Assembly: GCF_011759365.1 (NCBI RefSeq)
Contig: NZ_JAARLZ010000014.1
Coordinates: forward strand, 62,001 to 126,000
Length of the DNA: 64,000 nt
Source of the DNA: Luteibacter anthropi
GTDB lineage: Bacteria > Pseudomonadota > Gammaproteobacteria > Xanthomonadales > Rhodanobacteraceae
Direction of reading: 5' to 3'
In this document: positions 36,959 to 47,160 of the stretch, piece after piece
How the letters are laid out: every line of letters starts with the position of its first letter
Numbering within the stretch: position 1 is the first letter of the stretch
The notes under the pieces: model-generated
What the model saw: the letters and a program-made list of their open reading frames with translations, nothing else
Databases searched by the model: none
Told to the model about the DNA's origin: nothing
Made by a program: the position numbers and the translations under genes

Positions 36959-38526
36959 TTGTCGACCCCGATGTCGTCGGCTTATCGCGCCTGCAATTCG
37001 CGCTGACCGCGCTTTATCACTTCCTTTTCGTGCCACTGACGCTGGGCCTGGCCTTCATGCTTGCCATCATGGAAAGTGTGTACGTCATGACCCGGCGCGA
37101 GGTATGGAAGCGCATGACCCAGTTCTGGGGCGTGCTCTTCGGCATCAACTTCGCCATGGGTGTCGCCACCGGCGTCACCATGGAATTCCAGTTCGGCACG
37201 AACTGGGCCTACTACTCCCACTACGTCGGCGACATCTTCGGTGCCCCGCTGGCTATCGAAGGCATGATGGCCTTCTTCCTCGAAGGCACCCTCGTCGGCC
37301 TGTTCTTCTTCGGCTGGGATCGCCTCTCGCCGCTGAAGCACATGCTGGTGACCTGGTTCCTCGCCCTGGCCACCAGCCTGTCGGCGCTGTGGATCCTCAT
37401 CGCCAACGCATGGATGCAGAACCCGGTGGGCGCAGCCTTCAACGCCGAGACGATGCGCATGGAGGTCACCTCGTTCAAGGAGGTGATCTTCAACCCGGTC
37501 GCCCAGTCGAAGTTCGTGCATACCGTAAGCGCGGGCTACACCATGGGTGCGATGTTCGTGCTGTCGATCAGTGCGTGGTACCTGCTGCGCGGGCGCAACA
37601 TCGACTTCGCCAAGCGCTCCATCACGGTCGCGGCCAGCTTCGGCCTCGCCGCCTCGTTGTCCGTGGTGGTACTGGGCGACGAGTCGGGCTACACCGTCTC
37701 GGAAAACCAGAAGATGAAGATGGCCGCCATCGAGGCCATGTGGGAAACCGAACCGGCACCGGCGGCGTTCACGCTGTTCGGCCTGCCCGACGTGAAGAAC
37801 CACCAGACCCACGCGGCCGTGAAGATTCCCTGGGTGATGGGCCTGATGGGCACGCGCTCCATCGACGAGCCGATCCTGGGCATCGCCGACCTCGTGGACG
37901 ATGCCAAGGTGCGCATCGCCGACGGCATCAAGGCCTACGATGCGATGCTGATCCTGCGCGAGAACAAGAACGATGCGCAGGCCAAGGCCATCCTCGCCGC
38001 GCACGACAAGGACATGGGCTACGCGCTGCTGCTGAAGCGTTTCATGGATGATCCGCGCAAGGCTTCGCCGGACGACATCCAGAAGGCGGCCGACAGCACC
38101 ATTCCCAACGTGCCGGTGCTGTTCTGGTCGTTCCGCATCATGGTCGCCTGCGGTTTCTGGTTCATCTTCCTGTTCGGCTACGCGTTCTGGCGCGCCAGCA
38201 AGCGCCGCCTTGAAGGCCGCCGCTTCCTGCGCGTGGCACTGTGGAGCCTGCCGTTGCCATGGGTAGCGGCGGAGCTGGGTTGGATCGTGGCCGAGTACGG
38301 TCGCCAGCCGTGGGCCATCGAGGGCGTGCTGCCCACCGCATTGGGCGCCTCGTCGCTCACCAGCGGACAGGTATGGATCTCGCTCGGCGGCTTCGTGCTG
38401 TTCTACACCGCGCTTGCCGTGATCGACGGCTACCTCATGGTGAAGTTTGCCCGCAAGGGACCGGACGGCCTCGGCATGTGGCCGAAGAAGCCGGATGCCA
38501 TTCCCACCACGGCGCAGACGGCGTAA
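36955..38526 (+). CDS. cydA: Cytochrome bd ubiquinol oxidase subunit I
   Basis: 523-residue inner-membrane protein carrying the hemes. Heme-ligand His in [15 protein letters not shown] (about H22), the quinol-binding Q-loop region, and [20 protein letters not shown] near the end are standard. The Q loop is of the long type by length. It overlaps cydP and is followed by cydB after 11 bp. High-affinity oxygen reduction by quinol is the expected role. Confidence 0.97.
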   Translation: MIVDPDVVGLSRLQFALTALYHFLFVPLTLGLAFMLAIMESVYVMTRREVWKRMTQFWGVLFGINFAMGVATGVTMEFQFGTNWAYYSHYVGDIFGAPLAIEGMMAFFLEGTLVGLFFFGWDRLSPLKHMLVTWFLALATSLSALWILIANAWMQNPVGAAFNAETMRMEVTSFKEVIFNPVAQSKFVHTVSAGYTMGAMFVLSISAWYLLRGRNIDFAKRSITVAASFGLAASLSVVVLGDESGYTVSENQKMKMAAIEAMWETEPAPAAFTLFGLPDVKNHQTHAAVKIPWVMGLMGTRSIDEPILGIADLVDDAKVRIADGIKAYDAMLILRENKNDAQAKAILAAHDKDMGYALLLKRFMDDPRKASPDDIQKAADSTIPNVPVLFWSFRIMVACGFWFIFLFGYAFWRASKRRLEGRRFLRVALWSLPLPWVAAELGWIVAEYGRQPWAIEGVLPTALGASSLTSGQVWISLGGFVLFYTALAVIDGYLMVKFARKGPDGLGMWPKKPDAIPTTAQTA

Positions 38527-38537
38527 AGGAGAACGAC

Positions 38538-39668
38538 ATGTTCGATTACGAAACCCTGCGCATCATCTGGTGGGCTCTGATCGGCATCCTGCTGATCGGC
38601 TTCGCCATCATGGATGGCTTCGACTTCGGCGTGGCCGCCCTGCTGCGCGTGCTCGGCAAGGACGAACACGAACGCGTGGTGCTACTTGAAACCATCGAGC
38701 CCACGTGGGAAGGCAACCAGGTGTGGTTCATTCTCGGCGGCGGCGCGGTATTCGCCGCGTGGCCGCTGCTCTACGCCGCCTCGTTCTCGGGGCTGTACGT
38801 GGCGATGTTCGTGCTGCTGGTGGCCTTCATCATCCGACCGGTGGGATTCAACTTCCGCGAGAAGGTGCACAACGCCACGTGGAAGGCCGTGTGGGACTAC
38901 GCCCTGGTGGCATCGGGCGTCATCGTGATGCTGGTCTGTGGCGTGGCCTTCGGCAACCTGTTCCTGGGCCTGCCGTTCCACTTCGACGGCGACCTGCGCA
39001 TGACCTGGGATGGCACGTTCTTCCAGCTGTTCCGTCCGTTCGCGCTGCTGAGCGGGCTGGTGAGCCTCAGCATGCTGCTGGCGCACGGTGCGGCATGGGC
39101 GGCGATGAAGGCCGACCACGTCATCGCCGAGCGCGCGGTGCGTGTTTCGCGTATCGCTTCGCTGGTGTACGTGGTGTTGTTCGTGCTCGCCGGCGTGTGG
39201 CTGGCCTACGGCATTCCCGGCTATGCGGTGGCCGGTCCGGTGGTGACCGATGGCGTGTCGAATCCGCTGGCCAAGCAGGTGGCCATGGGTGGCTCGTGGT
39301 TTGCGGGCTACCTGACGCACCCACTGTTCTGGGCCGCTCCCGTGATCGCCTTTGCCGGCGCGCTGGGTCTTCAGGTGTTCATCGGTCGTCGCGGCTTCAT
39401 GGGTTTCTTCTGCAGCAGCCTGGCGGTGGCCGGTACGATCCTCTCGGCGGGCTTCGCGCTGTTCCCGTTCCTGATGCCATCGGCCACCAGCCCGACATCG
39501 AGCCTCACGGTGTGGGATGCCTCGTCGAGCGAAGGTACGCTGTTCCTGATGCTCTGCGTGACCGTGGTGTTCATGCCGATCATCCTGCTCTACACCGGCT
39601 GGGTCTTCCGCGTGATGCGCGGCCGGGTCACTCTCGAACACGTGCGCAAGTCGCACAGCATGTACTGA
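38538..39668 (+). CDS. cydB: Cytochrome bd ubiquinol oxidase subunit II
   Basis: 376 residues, eight to nine helices; starts [22 protein letters not shown] and shows [20 protein letters not shown] (in parts) typical of CydB. AAAGGAG lies 8 bp upstream of the ATG. Forms the heterodimeric oxidase with CydA. Confidence 0.97.
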   Translation: MFDYETLRIIWWALIGILLIGFAIMDGFDFGVAALLRVLGKDEHERVVLLETIEPTWEGNQVWFILGGGAVFAAWPLLYAASFSGLYVAMFVLLVAFIIRPVGFNFREKVHNATWKAVWDYALVASGVIVMLVCGVAFGNLFLGLPFHFDGDLRMTWDGTFFQLFRPFALLSGLVSLSMLLAHGAAWAAMKADHVIAERAVRVSRIASLVYVVLFVLAGVWLAYGIPGYAVAGPVVTDGVSNPLAKQVAMGGSWFAGYLTHPLFWAAPVIAFAGALGLQVFIGRRGFMGFFCSSLAVAGTILSAGFALFPFLMPSATSPTSSLTVWDASSSEGTLFLMLCVTVVFMPIILLYTGWVFRVMRGRVTLEHVRKSHSMY

Positions 39669-39680
39669 AGGAGCGCCGCC

Positions 39681-39812
39681 ATGTGGTATTTCGCCTGGAT
39701 TCTCGGCCTCGGCCTCGCCTGCAGCTTCGCCGTGCTGAATGCGATGTGGTACGAGGTGCATTCGGATGACGAGGCACATCGACGCAAGGATGTGCTGCCG
39801 AAGGGACCGTGA
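39681..39812 (+). CDS. cydX: Cytochrome bd oxidase small subunit CydX
   Basis: 43 residues, too short for most ORF callers: MWYFAWILGLGLACSFAVLN then AMWYE. The W-Y-F-x-W-x-LG-x-G pattern is the CydX/YbgT family signature. GAAGGAG lies upstream. It ends the operon just before a terminator. CydX stabilises the CydAB complex. Confidence 0.95.
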   Translation: MWYFAWILGLGLACSFAVLNAMWYEVHSDDEAHRRKDVLPKGP

Positions 39813-39816
39813 GATG

Positions 39817-39848
39817 AAAAGGCCGCCGTGAGGCGGCCTTTTTCTTTG
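39817..39848 (+). terminator. Rho-independent terminator of the cyd operon
   Basis: Stem ggccgcc / ggcggcc with loop gtga, followed by tttttcttt. Confidence 0.9.
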
Positions 39849-39872
39849 CCAGATATCGCGATCACCTACTTC

Positions 39873-39940
39873 TGTAGGAGCGCGCCTGCGCGCAACCGGC
39901 TTTGCGATAACCCCGGTCGCGCGCAGGCGCGCTCCTACAG
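39873..39940. repeat. REP pair (BIME)
   Basis: A direct copy (39873-39898) and an inverted copy (39913-39940) separated by a short spacer. Confidence 0.9.
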
Positions 39941-41221
39941 GGCATCGGGGGACTTGGGGACGATCGCCGTCATCACTTCGGGGGCGCCGCGGGTGACGAT
40001 CACGTCGTCTTCGATGCGGATGCCGATGCCACGCCAGCGTTCGGGTACCGAGCGATCGTCCGGTGGCACGTAGATGCCCGGCTCTACCGTGAGCACCATG
40101 CCCTCTTCCAGCACGCGCGGTTCGCCGTCGATGCGGTAATCGCCCACGTCGTGCACGTCGAGGCCGAGCCAGTGGCCCGTCTTGCTCGGGAAATACGGCT
40201 TGTAGGCGCCCTCCGCGATTACACGATCCACACTGCCCTTGATGAGGCCCAGTGCGCACAGCCCGCTGGCAATGACCCGCACCGCGGCCTCATGCGAGTC
40301 GGCGAACGAGCGGCCGGGACGCACGGCGTCGATGGCCGCGAGCTGCGCTTCATGCACGATGTCGTACAACGCGCGCTGTTCTTTCGAGAAGCGACCACCT
40401 ACGGGGAACGTGCGCGTGATATCGGAGGCATAGCACTCCACTTCCGCACCCGCATCGATCAGCAGCAGGTCGCCATCGCGCAGCATGGCGCGGTTCTGCT
40501 GGTAATGCATGATGCAGGCATTGGCACCGCCCGCCACCGTGGGCGGAAACGCAGGCACCGCACCACGACTGCGAATGGTGCGGAGGATTTCCCCTTCGAT
40601 CTCGTATTCGGCGACACCGGGCCGCGCCATGGCCATGGCCGCAAGATGCGCGGCACCGGCCACCTCGGCCGCGCGGCGCATCAGGGCCAGTTCGTCGCGC
40701 GACTTGAACAGGCGCATGTCGTGCAGAAGATGACCCAGTGCCACCAGGTCCTTCGGTGCCACGCCACCGCCGCGCGCGGTGCGCAGGCGCCGCATCCAGG
40801 CCAGCAGCCGGGCATCGAAGTCGGGCTCCTGGCCGAAATGGCAGTACACCCGCGAACGGCCTTCGATCATCCCGGGCAGGATGTCGTCGATATCGTCGAT
40901 GGGAAACGCGTCGTCGAGTTTCAGCTCGCGTGCGGCACGATCCGTGCCCATGCGTTCGCCGTCCCAGCGCTCGCGTTCGGCGTCGCGCTCACGGCAGAAC
41001 AGCACCGTCTCACCGTGCGCGCGACCGGGCAGCAGGGCCAGCACCGCCTCCGGCTCGCCAAAGCCGGTGAGGTAGTGAAAATCGGAGTCCTGCCGGTACG
41101 GCCACGGCGCATCGGCATTGCGCATGCGCTCGGGAGCGGCGGCGAGGATCAGTACCGCATCCTCGCCGACCATGCGCATGAGCTCCCGGCGCCGCCGGGC
41201 GTATTCGGCAGGCGCTATCAA
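39935..41221 (-). CDS. pepP: Xaa-Pro aminopeptidase
   Basis: About 428 residues, M24 family. Metal ligands occur in LLIDAGAEVECYASDITRTF, HWLGLDVHDVG, TVEPGIYV and IRIEDD. No ATG fits: the likely start is TTG at 41221, whose bases overlap the ygfB stop codon, giving (M)IAPAEYARRRREL, the usual N-terminus. The ygfB-pepP order is conserved in gammaproteobacteria. The next in-frame ATG would cut into the N-terminal domain. Confidence 0.93.
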   Translation of the reverse strand: MIAPAEYARRRRELMRMVGEDAVLILAAAPERMRNADAPWPYRQDSDFHYLTGFGEPEAVLALLPGRAHGETVLFCRERDAERERWDGERMGTDRAARELKLDDAFPIDDIDDILPGMIEGRSRVYCHFGQEPDFDARLLAWMRRLRTARGGGVAPKDLVALGHLLHDMRLFKSRDELALMRRAAEVAGAAHLAAMAMARPGVAEYEIEGEILRTIRSRGAVPAFPPTVAGGANACIMHYQQNRAMLRDGDLLLIDAGAEVECYASDITRTFPVGGRFSKEQRALYDIVHEAQLAAIDAVRPGRSFADSHEAAVRVIASGLCALGLIKGSVDRVIAEGAYKPYFPSKTGHWLGLDVHDVGDYRIDGEPRVLEEGMVLTVEPGIYVPPDDRSVPERWRGIGIRIEDDVIVTRGAPEVMTAIVPKSPDAL

Positions 41222-41784
41222 TGCAGCGTGTCGCTCGTGGGGTGCGGGCCCGTCGCCAGCTCCGCATGCAGCAGCATGGCGCCCGCGCGGACGAATTCTT
41301 CCAGCTCGATCAGGCTTTCGTCGTTGACGTCGTCGTCGGCGTCGAATTCGAATTCCGTGGCGGCGATGGCGGCCATGTCCTTCAGGATCTCCTTCGCGTC
41401 GTCGCTCATGTTCTGGTTGCGCGCGACCGAGCCACCGAGGCCCAGTCCGCCGAGGAAGCCGCGGATCCAGTCCGTCAGGCCATCGGCACGCTCGGCGATG
41501 GGGGCGTCGTCGTCCGGCAGCCAGGGAGAGAACGTAAGCTCCGGATCGGCGAGCCATTCCTGCGTCTGGTGGCGCAGGCGCACCAGCATGGCCGTCTCAT
41601 CGGCGCTGGGAGCGGGATCCGGCTCCAGTTGCAGCGCGCCGAGCACGGAGTCGCCCGGGAAATGACCGCCCGAACTGATGAAGCCCACCAGGGAGCCGTG
41701 GAACTCGCTGACGTTGGTGGCAAGCTTGCAGCGCCCGATCAGCTCGGCGATGTCTTCTGGATCGACGGTGAGGTTGGCCGACAT
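41218..41784 (-). CDS. ygfB: UPF0149 family protein YgfB
   Basis: 188 residues; YgfB fold with FHGSLVGFISSGGHFPGD, LTDWIRGFLGGLGLGG and EFVRAGAMLLHAEL. In Pseudomonas a YgfB homologue modulates gene expression, but the role here is unknown. It overlaps pepP and is divergent from the TIGR02449/zapA pair. Confidence 0.93.
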   Translation of the reverse strand: MSANLTVDPEDIAELIGRCKLATNVSEFHGSLVGFISSGGHFPGDSVLGALQLEPDPAPSADETAMLVRLRHQTQEWLADPELTFSPWLPDDDAPIAERADGLTDWIRGFLGGLGLGGSVARNQNMSDDAKEILKDMAAIAATEFEFDADDDVNDESLIELEEFVRAGAMLLHAELATGPHPTSDTLH

Positions 41785-41882
41785 GACAGGGGCACTCCTT
41801 CAGGATAAGACCATGAATTCTAATGCACCCGTCATCGCATCGGACCTGCCGGGCTGCCAACTCCCCTGTTATAGTCCGCCTC

Positions 41883-42107
41883 ATGACGACCCCGGACGCC
41901 TTCAAGACCGAACTGGAAGCCCTGAGCGCTACGCTCGACCGGCTCGTCGATACCGTTCGCCGCCTCTCCGAGGAAAACCGCAGCCTGCGGCACAGCCAGG
42001 AACAACTGGCCGGTGAACGGGCCAGCCTCATGGCGCGCAACGAACAGGCGCGCAGCCGTGTGGAAGCGATGATCCAGCGCCTCAAGGCGCTTGAGAACAC
42101 GGGCTGA
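41883..42107 (+). CDS. TIGR02449 family small coiled-coil protein
   Basis: 74 residues, almost wholly heptad-like (ELEALSATLDRLVDTVRRLSEENRSLR in parts). This is the small protein usually found just upstream of zapA in gammaproteobacteria; a role in cell division is presumed from position. ATG at 41883. Confidence 0.88.
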   Translation: MTTPDAFKTELEALSATLDRLVDTVRRLSEENRSLRHSQEQLAGERASLMARNEQARSRVEAMIQRLKALENTG

Positions 42108-42117
42108 CAGACCAAGC

Positions 42118-42426
42118 ATGAATGCCATGACCAGCGAACCGGTGGCCTTGCGCCTGCTCGATCGCGAATTCCATATCGCCTGCGCGCCCGATGAGCGCGC
42201 CGGACTCGTCGCCGCGGCCCAGTTCCTCGACGGCAAGATGCGCGAGCTGAAGTCAAACGCCAAGGTGCCCGGCTTCGACCGCATCGCCGTCCTGGCGGCC
42301 GTGAGCATCGCCCACGAGCTGCTTACGCTCCGAAAGGAGCAGACCTCGCAGGAACAGGTGCTGACCGACGGACTGGCCGCCCTGCGAAAGAAGCTTGATG
42401 CGCTCGTCGACGGCTCTGTAAAATAA
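42118..42426 (+). CDS. zapA: Cell division protein ZapA
   Basis: About 102 residues; FtsZ-ring associated. RLLDREFHIACAPDERAGL is the ZapA N-terminal signature, followed by a C-terminal coiled coil. The start may be the ATG at 42118 or at 42127. Its 10-bp spacing from the TIGR02449 gene and the 6S RNA behind it are the conserved order. Confidence 0.94.
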   Translation: MNAMTSEPVALRLLDREFHIACAPDERAGLVAAAQFLDGKMRELKSNAKVPGFDRIAVLAAVSIAHELLTLRKEQTSQEQVLTDGLAALRKKLDALVDGSVK

Positions 42427-42432
42427 GCGTCG

Positions 42433-42618
42433 GGCGTTCTCTGCGCTGTTCGACAGTGCACTTTACATTTGCCTTGTTCCTACATACGACCCCGGGTCGA
42501 CCTTACGTGACGGTTGCGCATGTCCGCCAAGTGCGGAAAGCCTTGAAGTCACGTGGTTCTCCCACCTGATCCTTTGGATCAAGGTCGTTTGGTGCGCAAC
42601 GGCAGGGCGGAGGACGCC
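42433..42618 (+). ncRNA. ssrS: 6S RNA (SsrS)
   Basis: Lies between zapA and ygfA, its conserved place. The ends ggcgttctctgc and gcggaggacgcc pair over 12 bp (with two G-U pairs) and close the long hairpin, giving about 186 nt. Internal marks are gaaagccttgaagtcac and cctgatcctttggatcaagg, which correspond to parts of E. coli 6S RNA. 6S RNA binds sigma-70 holoenzyme as a promoter mimic in stationary phase. Exact ends are inferred from pairing. Confidence 0.88.
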
Positions 42619-42727
42619 TCCCTTTTCTTCGCCGGCCGGTCTCACGCGACCGGTCAGCGTTCCCTCCGCGGCACCGGAGGGAGCGGCTCGACGGCAATCC
42701 CGCCTGTGCCGTTCGGCTGAACCACCC

Positions 42728-43335
42728 ATGTCAAAGCTCCCCGAGAGACGTGAACTGCGCGCGGACCTCGTCCAGCGGCGCCGTGAGCTGAAACCCGCCG
42801 AGCGCGTCGCCGCAGCCCAGGGCCTGCGTGCCTCGCTGGAACAGCTCCCCGAATTCCTTACCGACAAGCACGTGGCCGGTTACTGGGCCACGGGCGGCGA
42901 GCTGCCGCTGAACCTCGCCATCGCGCCGCTGGCCGAGCGCGGGCAGACCTTCTACCTGCCCATCGTCACCAAGGTGGGCGGCAAGCGCCGTCTGCGCTTC
43001 GCCCCGTGGACCACGGGCGAGGATGTGGAGGCCAACGAGCTGGGCATTCCCGAGCCGAAGGCCTCCGAGCGCATCATCGAGGCCGACAAGCTGGAGCTGG
43101 TGCTGGTGCCGCTGCTCGGCTTCGACCGTCGCGGCAATCGCCTGGGTTTTGGCGGCGGCTACTACGACCGCAGCTTCGAATTCCTCCGCGACAAGGAGCG
43201 CCCGGCCCAGCCCCTGCTGGTGGGCGTGGGGTATTCGTTCCAGGAAGTGCCCACCCTCGAAACCGCGGAGTGGGACATCGCGCTCGACTACGTGGCCACC
43301 GAGAAAGAGCTTATCGACTGCACGGGCGTGAAGGC

Positions 43336-43339
<4 letters not shown>
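42728..43339 (+). CDS. ygfA: 5-formyltetrahydrofolate cyclo-ligase
   Basis: 203 residues. Converts 5-formyl-THF to 5,10-methenyl-THF with ATP. Motifs [16 protein letters not shown] and [20 protein letters not shown] are typical. It sits directly after 6S RNA and overlaps the EVE gene by 4 bp. Confidence 0.96.
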
Positions 43340-43790
<451 letters not shown>

Positions 43791-43794
<4 letters not shown>

Positions 43795-44447
43795 GCCAGG
43801 ACAATGAGAAGCGACTTGCCGCCGAAACGGCTGCCCTGAAATACGTCGGCAACGGCGCGTTCAAGGGCGGCATCATCGGCGTCGGCACGGGTTCCACGGT
43901 GAATTTCTTCATCGACGAACTTACGCAGTATCGCGACAAGATCAAGGCGGCCGTGTCCAGCTCCGAGGCCTCCAGCGAGCGCCTGCGCAAGCTGGGCATC
44001 GACGTGCTCGACCTGAACGCCGCCGGCCGCCTCGACCTGTACGTGGATGGCGCCGACGAGTGCGACCCGCACAAGCGCCTCATCAAGGGCGGTGGCGCCG
44101 CGCTCACGCGCGAGAAGATCGTCGCCGCGGCGTCCGACAAGTTCGTGTGCATCATCGATGCCACCAAGCAGGTCGATGTGCTGGGCAAGTTCCCGCTGCC
44201 CATCGAGGTGATCCCGATGGCGCGCAGCCTCGTGGCGCGCGAGATCGTGGCCATGGGCGGCCAGCCGGTGTGGCGCGATGGCGTCACCACCGATAACGGC
44301 AACTGGATCATCGACGTGCACGGCTGGCGCATCGCCGATCCCGTGGGCCTGGAAACCAAGCTCAACCAGATCACCGGCGTGGTCTGCGTGGGTCTGTTCG
44401 CCAGCCGCCCGGCCGACGTGGTCATCGTCGGCAACCGCGAAATCTAG
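43791..44447 (+). CDS. rpiA: Ribose-5-phosphate isomerase A
   Basis: 218 residues, pentose phosphate pathway. [15 protein letters not shown] (phosphate loop), [20 protein letters not shown] and the Lys/Glu active-site region are intact. Start overlaps the EVE stop (ATGA). A REP pair follows. Confidence 0.97.
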
Positions 44448-44453
44448 TATCCC

Positions 44454-44540
44454 TGTAGGAGCGCGCCTTGCGCGCGACCGGTGTTCGCGATGATGTGAAG
44501 ATTATCGCCATGCCGGTCGCGCGCAAGGCGCGCTCCTACA
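44454..44540. repeat. REP pair (BIME)
   Basis: Direct copy 44454-44481 and inverted copy 44513-44540, with the ccttgcgcgcg variant. Confidence 0.9.
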
Positions 44541-44564
44541 ATATTTAGCGGGTAACCTTGGGGC

Positions 44565-46016
44565 ATGACGCTCGAATCCCTTCTCCTTATCGCCCTTCTT
44601 GTCATCGCCCTGGCCTGCCTGGGCCTGCTGGTGGTATTGCTCACCCGCAGCCGCGCCACCGATGACGGCGCCGCTCGCTTCGACGCCCTGCGCGATGATT
44701 CCCGCCGCCTCGAAGCCGTGCTGCGTGAAGAACAGCGCGCAGGCCGCAGCGAACTGGGCGACAGCTTCGGCCAGTTCCGTGGGCACGTGCAGGAGCAATT
44801 GCAGGCCGCTTCCACCCTGCAGCAGGAACGCATCGAAGGCTTCAGCCGTCGTCTCGACCAGCTCACCGAGCGCACCGACAACGGCCTGCAATCGCTGCGC
44901 ATGGGCCTGGCCGACGACTCGCGCAAGACCCGCGAGGAATCCTCGCTCACGCTGAAGCATTTCGGCGAACGCATCGACCAGCGCCTGGCGGCACTCACCA
45001 CGGATAACGAGAAGCGCCTCGCCGATGTGCGTGCCACGCTGGAAACCCGCCTCGCCGCCATCCAGCAGGACAACGCCGCCAAGCTGGAACAGATGCGCGC
45101 CACGGTGGACGAAAAGCTCCAGTCCACGCTGGAAACCCGCCTGGGGCAATCGTTCCAGCTTGTTTCCGAGCGACTGGAAGCCGTGCAGCGAGGCCTGGGC
45201 GAAATGCAGGCACTGGCCGCCGGCGTGGGCGACCTCAAGCGCGTGCTCACCAACGTAAAGACCCGCGGCACGTTCGGCGAAGTGCAGCTCGGCGCCCTGC
45301 TGGAGCAGATCCTTATCGCGGAGCAATACGCGTCCAACGTGGCCACGGTACCCGGCTCGGCCGAGCGCGTGGAATACGCCATCCGCCTGCCCGGCACCGA
45401 CGACGGCGAGCCCGTGTGGCTGCCGATCGACGCCAAGTACCCGGTCGAGGACTACCAGCGCCTGCTGGACGCCCAGGATGCCGCCGATGCCGATGGCATC
45501 CTCAGCGCCGGAAAGGCCCTGGAATTGCGCGTCCGCGAGGAAGCCAAGCGCATCCGCAGCAAGTACGTGGCCCCGCCGCACACCACCGATTTCGCCATCC
45601 TGTTCCTGCCCACCGAAGGCTTGTACGCCGAGGTGATCCGCCGGCCGGGCCTGTCCGACCAGCTCCAGCGCGAGCACCGGGTCACCGTGGCCGGCCCGAC
45701 CACCCTCACCGCCCTGCTCAACAGCCTGCAGATGGGCTTCCGCACCCTGGCCATCGAGAAGCGTTCATCCGAGGTCTGGCAGGTGCTGGGGGCTGTGAAG
45801 AACGAGTTCGGCAAGTTCGGCGTGGTGCTGGAAAAGACCCGCAAACAGCTCGATACGGTGCGCAAGAGCATCGACGGCGCCGAGGTCCGCACCCGGGCCA
45901 TCGAGCGCAAGCTGCGCGGCGTGGAAACCCTGGGCGGCGACGAGTCGCAGCGTGTACTCGACCTGGTACCCGACGAGGAACCGGGCGAGGGCGATAGCGA
46001 GTCGGAAGGCCTCTAA
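44565..46016 (+). CDS. rmuC: DNA recombination protein RmuC
   Basis: 483 residues: an N-terminal membrane helix (LLLIALLVIALACLGLLVVLL), a long coiled coil (about 50-220) and the RmuC core (GTFGEVQLGALLEQIL, LPIDAKYPVEDYQRLL, DFAILFLPTEGLYAEV). RmuC limits recombination at inverted repeats and resembles a PD-(D/E)XK nuclease. Start ATG at 44565. Confidence 0.95.
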   Translation: MTLESLLLIALLVIALACLGLLVVLLTRSRATDDGAARFDALRDDSRRLEAVLREEQRAGRSELGDSFGQFRGHVQEQLQAASTLQQERIEGFSRRLDQLTERTDNGLQSLRMGLADDSRKTREESSLTLKHFGERIDQRLAALTTDNEKRLADVRATLETRLAAIQQDNAAKLEQMRATVDEKLQSTLETRLGQSFQLVSERLEAVQRGLGEMQALAAGVGDLKRVLTNVKTRGTFGEVQLGALLEQILIAEQYASNVATVPGSAERVEYAIRLPGTDDGEPVWLPIDAKYPVEDYQRLLDAQDAADADGILSAGKALELRVREEAKRIRSKYVAPPHTTDFAILFLPTEGLYAEVIRRPGLSDQLQREHRVTVAGPTTLTALLNSLQMGFRTLAIEKRSSEVWQVLGAVKNEFGKFGVVLEKTRKQLDTVRKSIDGAEVRTRAIERKLRGVETLGGDESQRVLDLVPDEEPGEGDSESEGL

Positions 46017-46019
46017 CCC

Positions 46020-46497
46020 CGTCGTTCCTGTGAAAACAGGAACCCAGCGCCCCGGTTTGCCAGTAAGGCGAGGGCGTTGCATCGGCGTTGGCGTAGGGAG
46101 CTTTATCGCGACAACCGGCTGCATCGCGCTAGGTTCCAGCTTTCGCTGGAACGACGGCTTCGGGTGGGGTGTCGTCACCTCCCCCACCCGTCGTTCCTGT
46201 GAAAACAGGAACCCAGCGCCCCGGTTTGCCAGCACGGCGAGGGCGCTGCATCGGCTCTGGCGTAGGGGGTGTTATCGCGACAACCGGCTGCACCGCGCTG
46301 GGTTCCAGCTTTCGCTGGAACGACGGCTTCGGGCGGGGTTGCGTTAGCTCCCCCACCCGTCGTTCCTGTGAAAACAGGAACCCAGCGCCCCGGTTTGTCA
46401 GCATGGCGAGGGCGCTGCATCGGCTTTGGCGTAGGGGCGTTATCGCGACAACCGGCTGCATCGCGCTGGGTTCCAGCTTTCGCTGGAACGACGGGGG
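46020..46497 (-). repeat. Tandem 169-bp repeat, three copies, inverted relative to the 35-kb block
   Basis: Units start at 46020, 46189 and 46358 (period 169), with the third nearly full length. Sequence is the reverse complement of the 34861-35515 units, with the same two hairpins and central segment. It fills the rmuC-folE gap. Confidence 0.92.
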
Positions 46498-46561
46498 GTG
46501 AGGTAATCGGGTGGTGGGCGGGCTACAATACGCGATTGTCTCTTGTAAGGAATTCGCCCCG

Positions 46562-47158
46562 ATGAGCGACGAGTCCAGGTCCCGTCCGGTCACCCGCGAA
46601 CAGGCCGAGGAAGCCGTGCGCACCCTGCTCCTGTGGGCCGGCGAGGATCCGAAACGCGAAGGCCTGCTCGATACGCCCAAGCGCGTGGTCAAGGCCTACG
46701 GCGACTGGTTCAAGGGCTACGACGAAGATCCGGCGGAATACCTGCGCCGCACCTTCGAGGAAGTGGCCGGCTACGACGAGATGATCGTGCTGCGCGACAT
46801 CGAGTTCGAAAGCCACTGCGAACATCACATGGCCCCGATCATCGGCCGCGCTCATGTCGGTTACGTGCCTACCGACCGCGTCGTCGGCATCAGCAAGCTC
46901 GCCCGCGTGGTGGATGGCTTCGCCCGCCGCTTCCAGGTGCAGGAAAAACTCACCGCACAGATCGCCCACTGCATCGAAGACACCCTGCGTCCTCGCGGTG
47001 TCGGCGTGGTGATCGACGCCAGCCACGAATGCATGACCACCCGCGGCGTGCACAAGCGCGGCGTGTCGATGGTCACCAGCCAGATGCTGGGCAGCTTCCG
47101 GGAAGACCCGCGCACACGCGGCGAATTCCTCCGGTTCGTCGGCGTCGACCGCCGCTGA
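46562..47158 (+). CDS. folE: GTP cyclohydrolase I
   Basis: 198 residues; first step of folate and pterin synthesis. Zinc ligands in [19 protein letters not shown] and in [12 protein letters not shown] are present. The ATG at 46562 follows a weak ribosome site; the frame extends to 46511 across unlikely residues. Followed within 2 bp by the SMC operon. Confidence 0.97.
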   Translation: MSDESRSRPVTREQAEEAVRTLLLWAGEDPKREGLLDTPKRVVKAYGDWFKGYDEDPAEYLRRTFEEVAGYDEMIVLRDIEFESHCEHHMAPIIGRAHVGYVPTDRVVGISKLARVVDGFARRFQVQEKLTAQIAHCIEDTLRPRGVGVVIDASHECMTTRGVHKRGVSMVTSQMLGSFREDPRTRGEFLRFVGVDRR

Positions 47159-47160
47159 AC

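Noticed and set aside
38682-40259. 525-residue antisense ORF over cydB and pepP
   Set aside because: Shadow frame, His/Arg-rich, crossing two real genes and a terminator.
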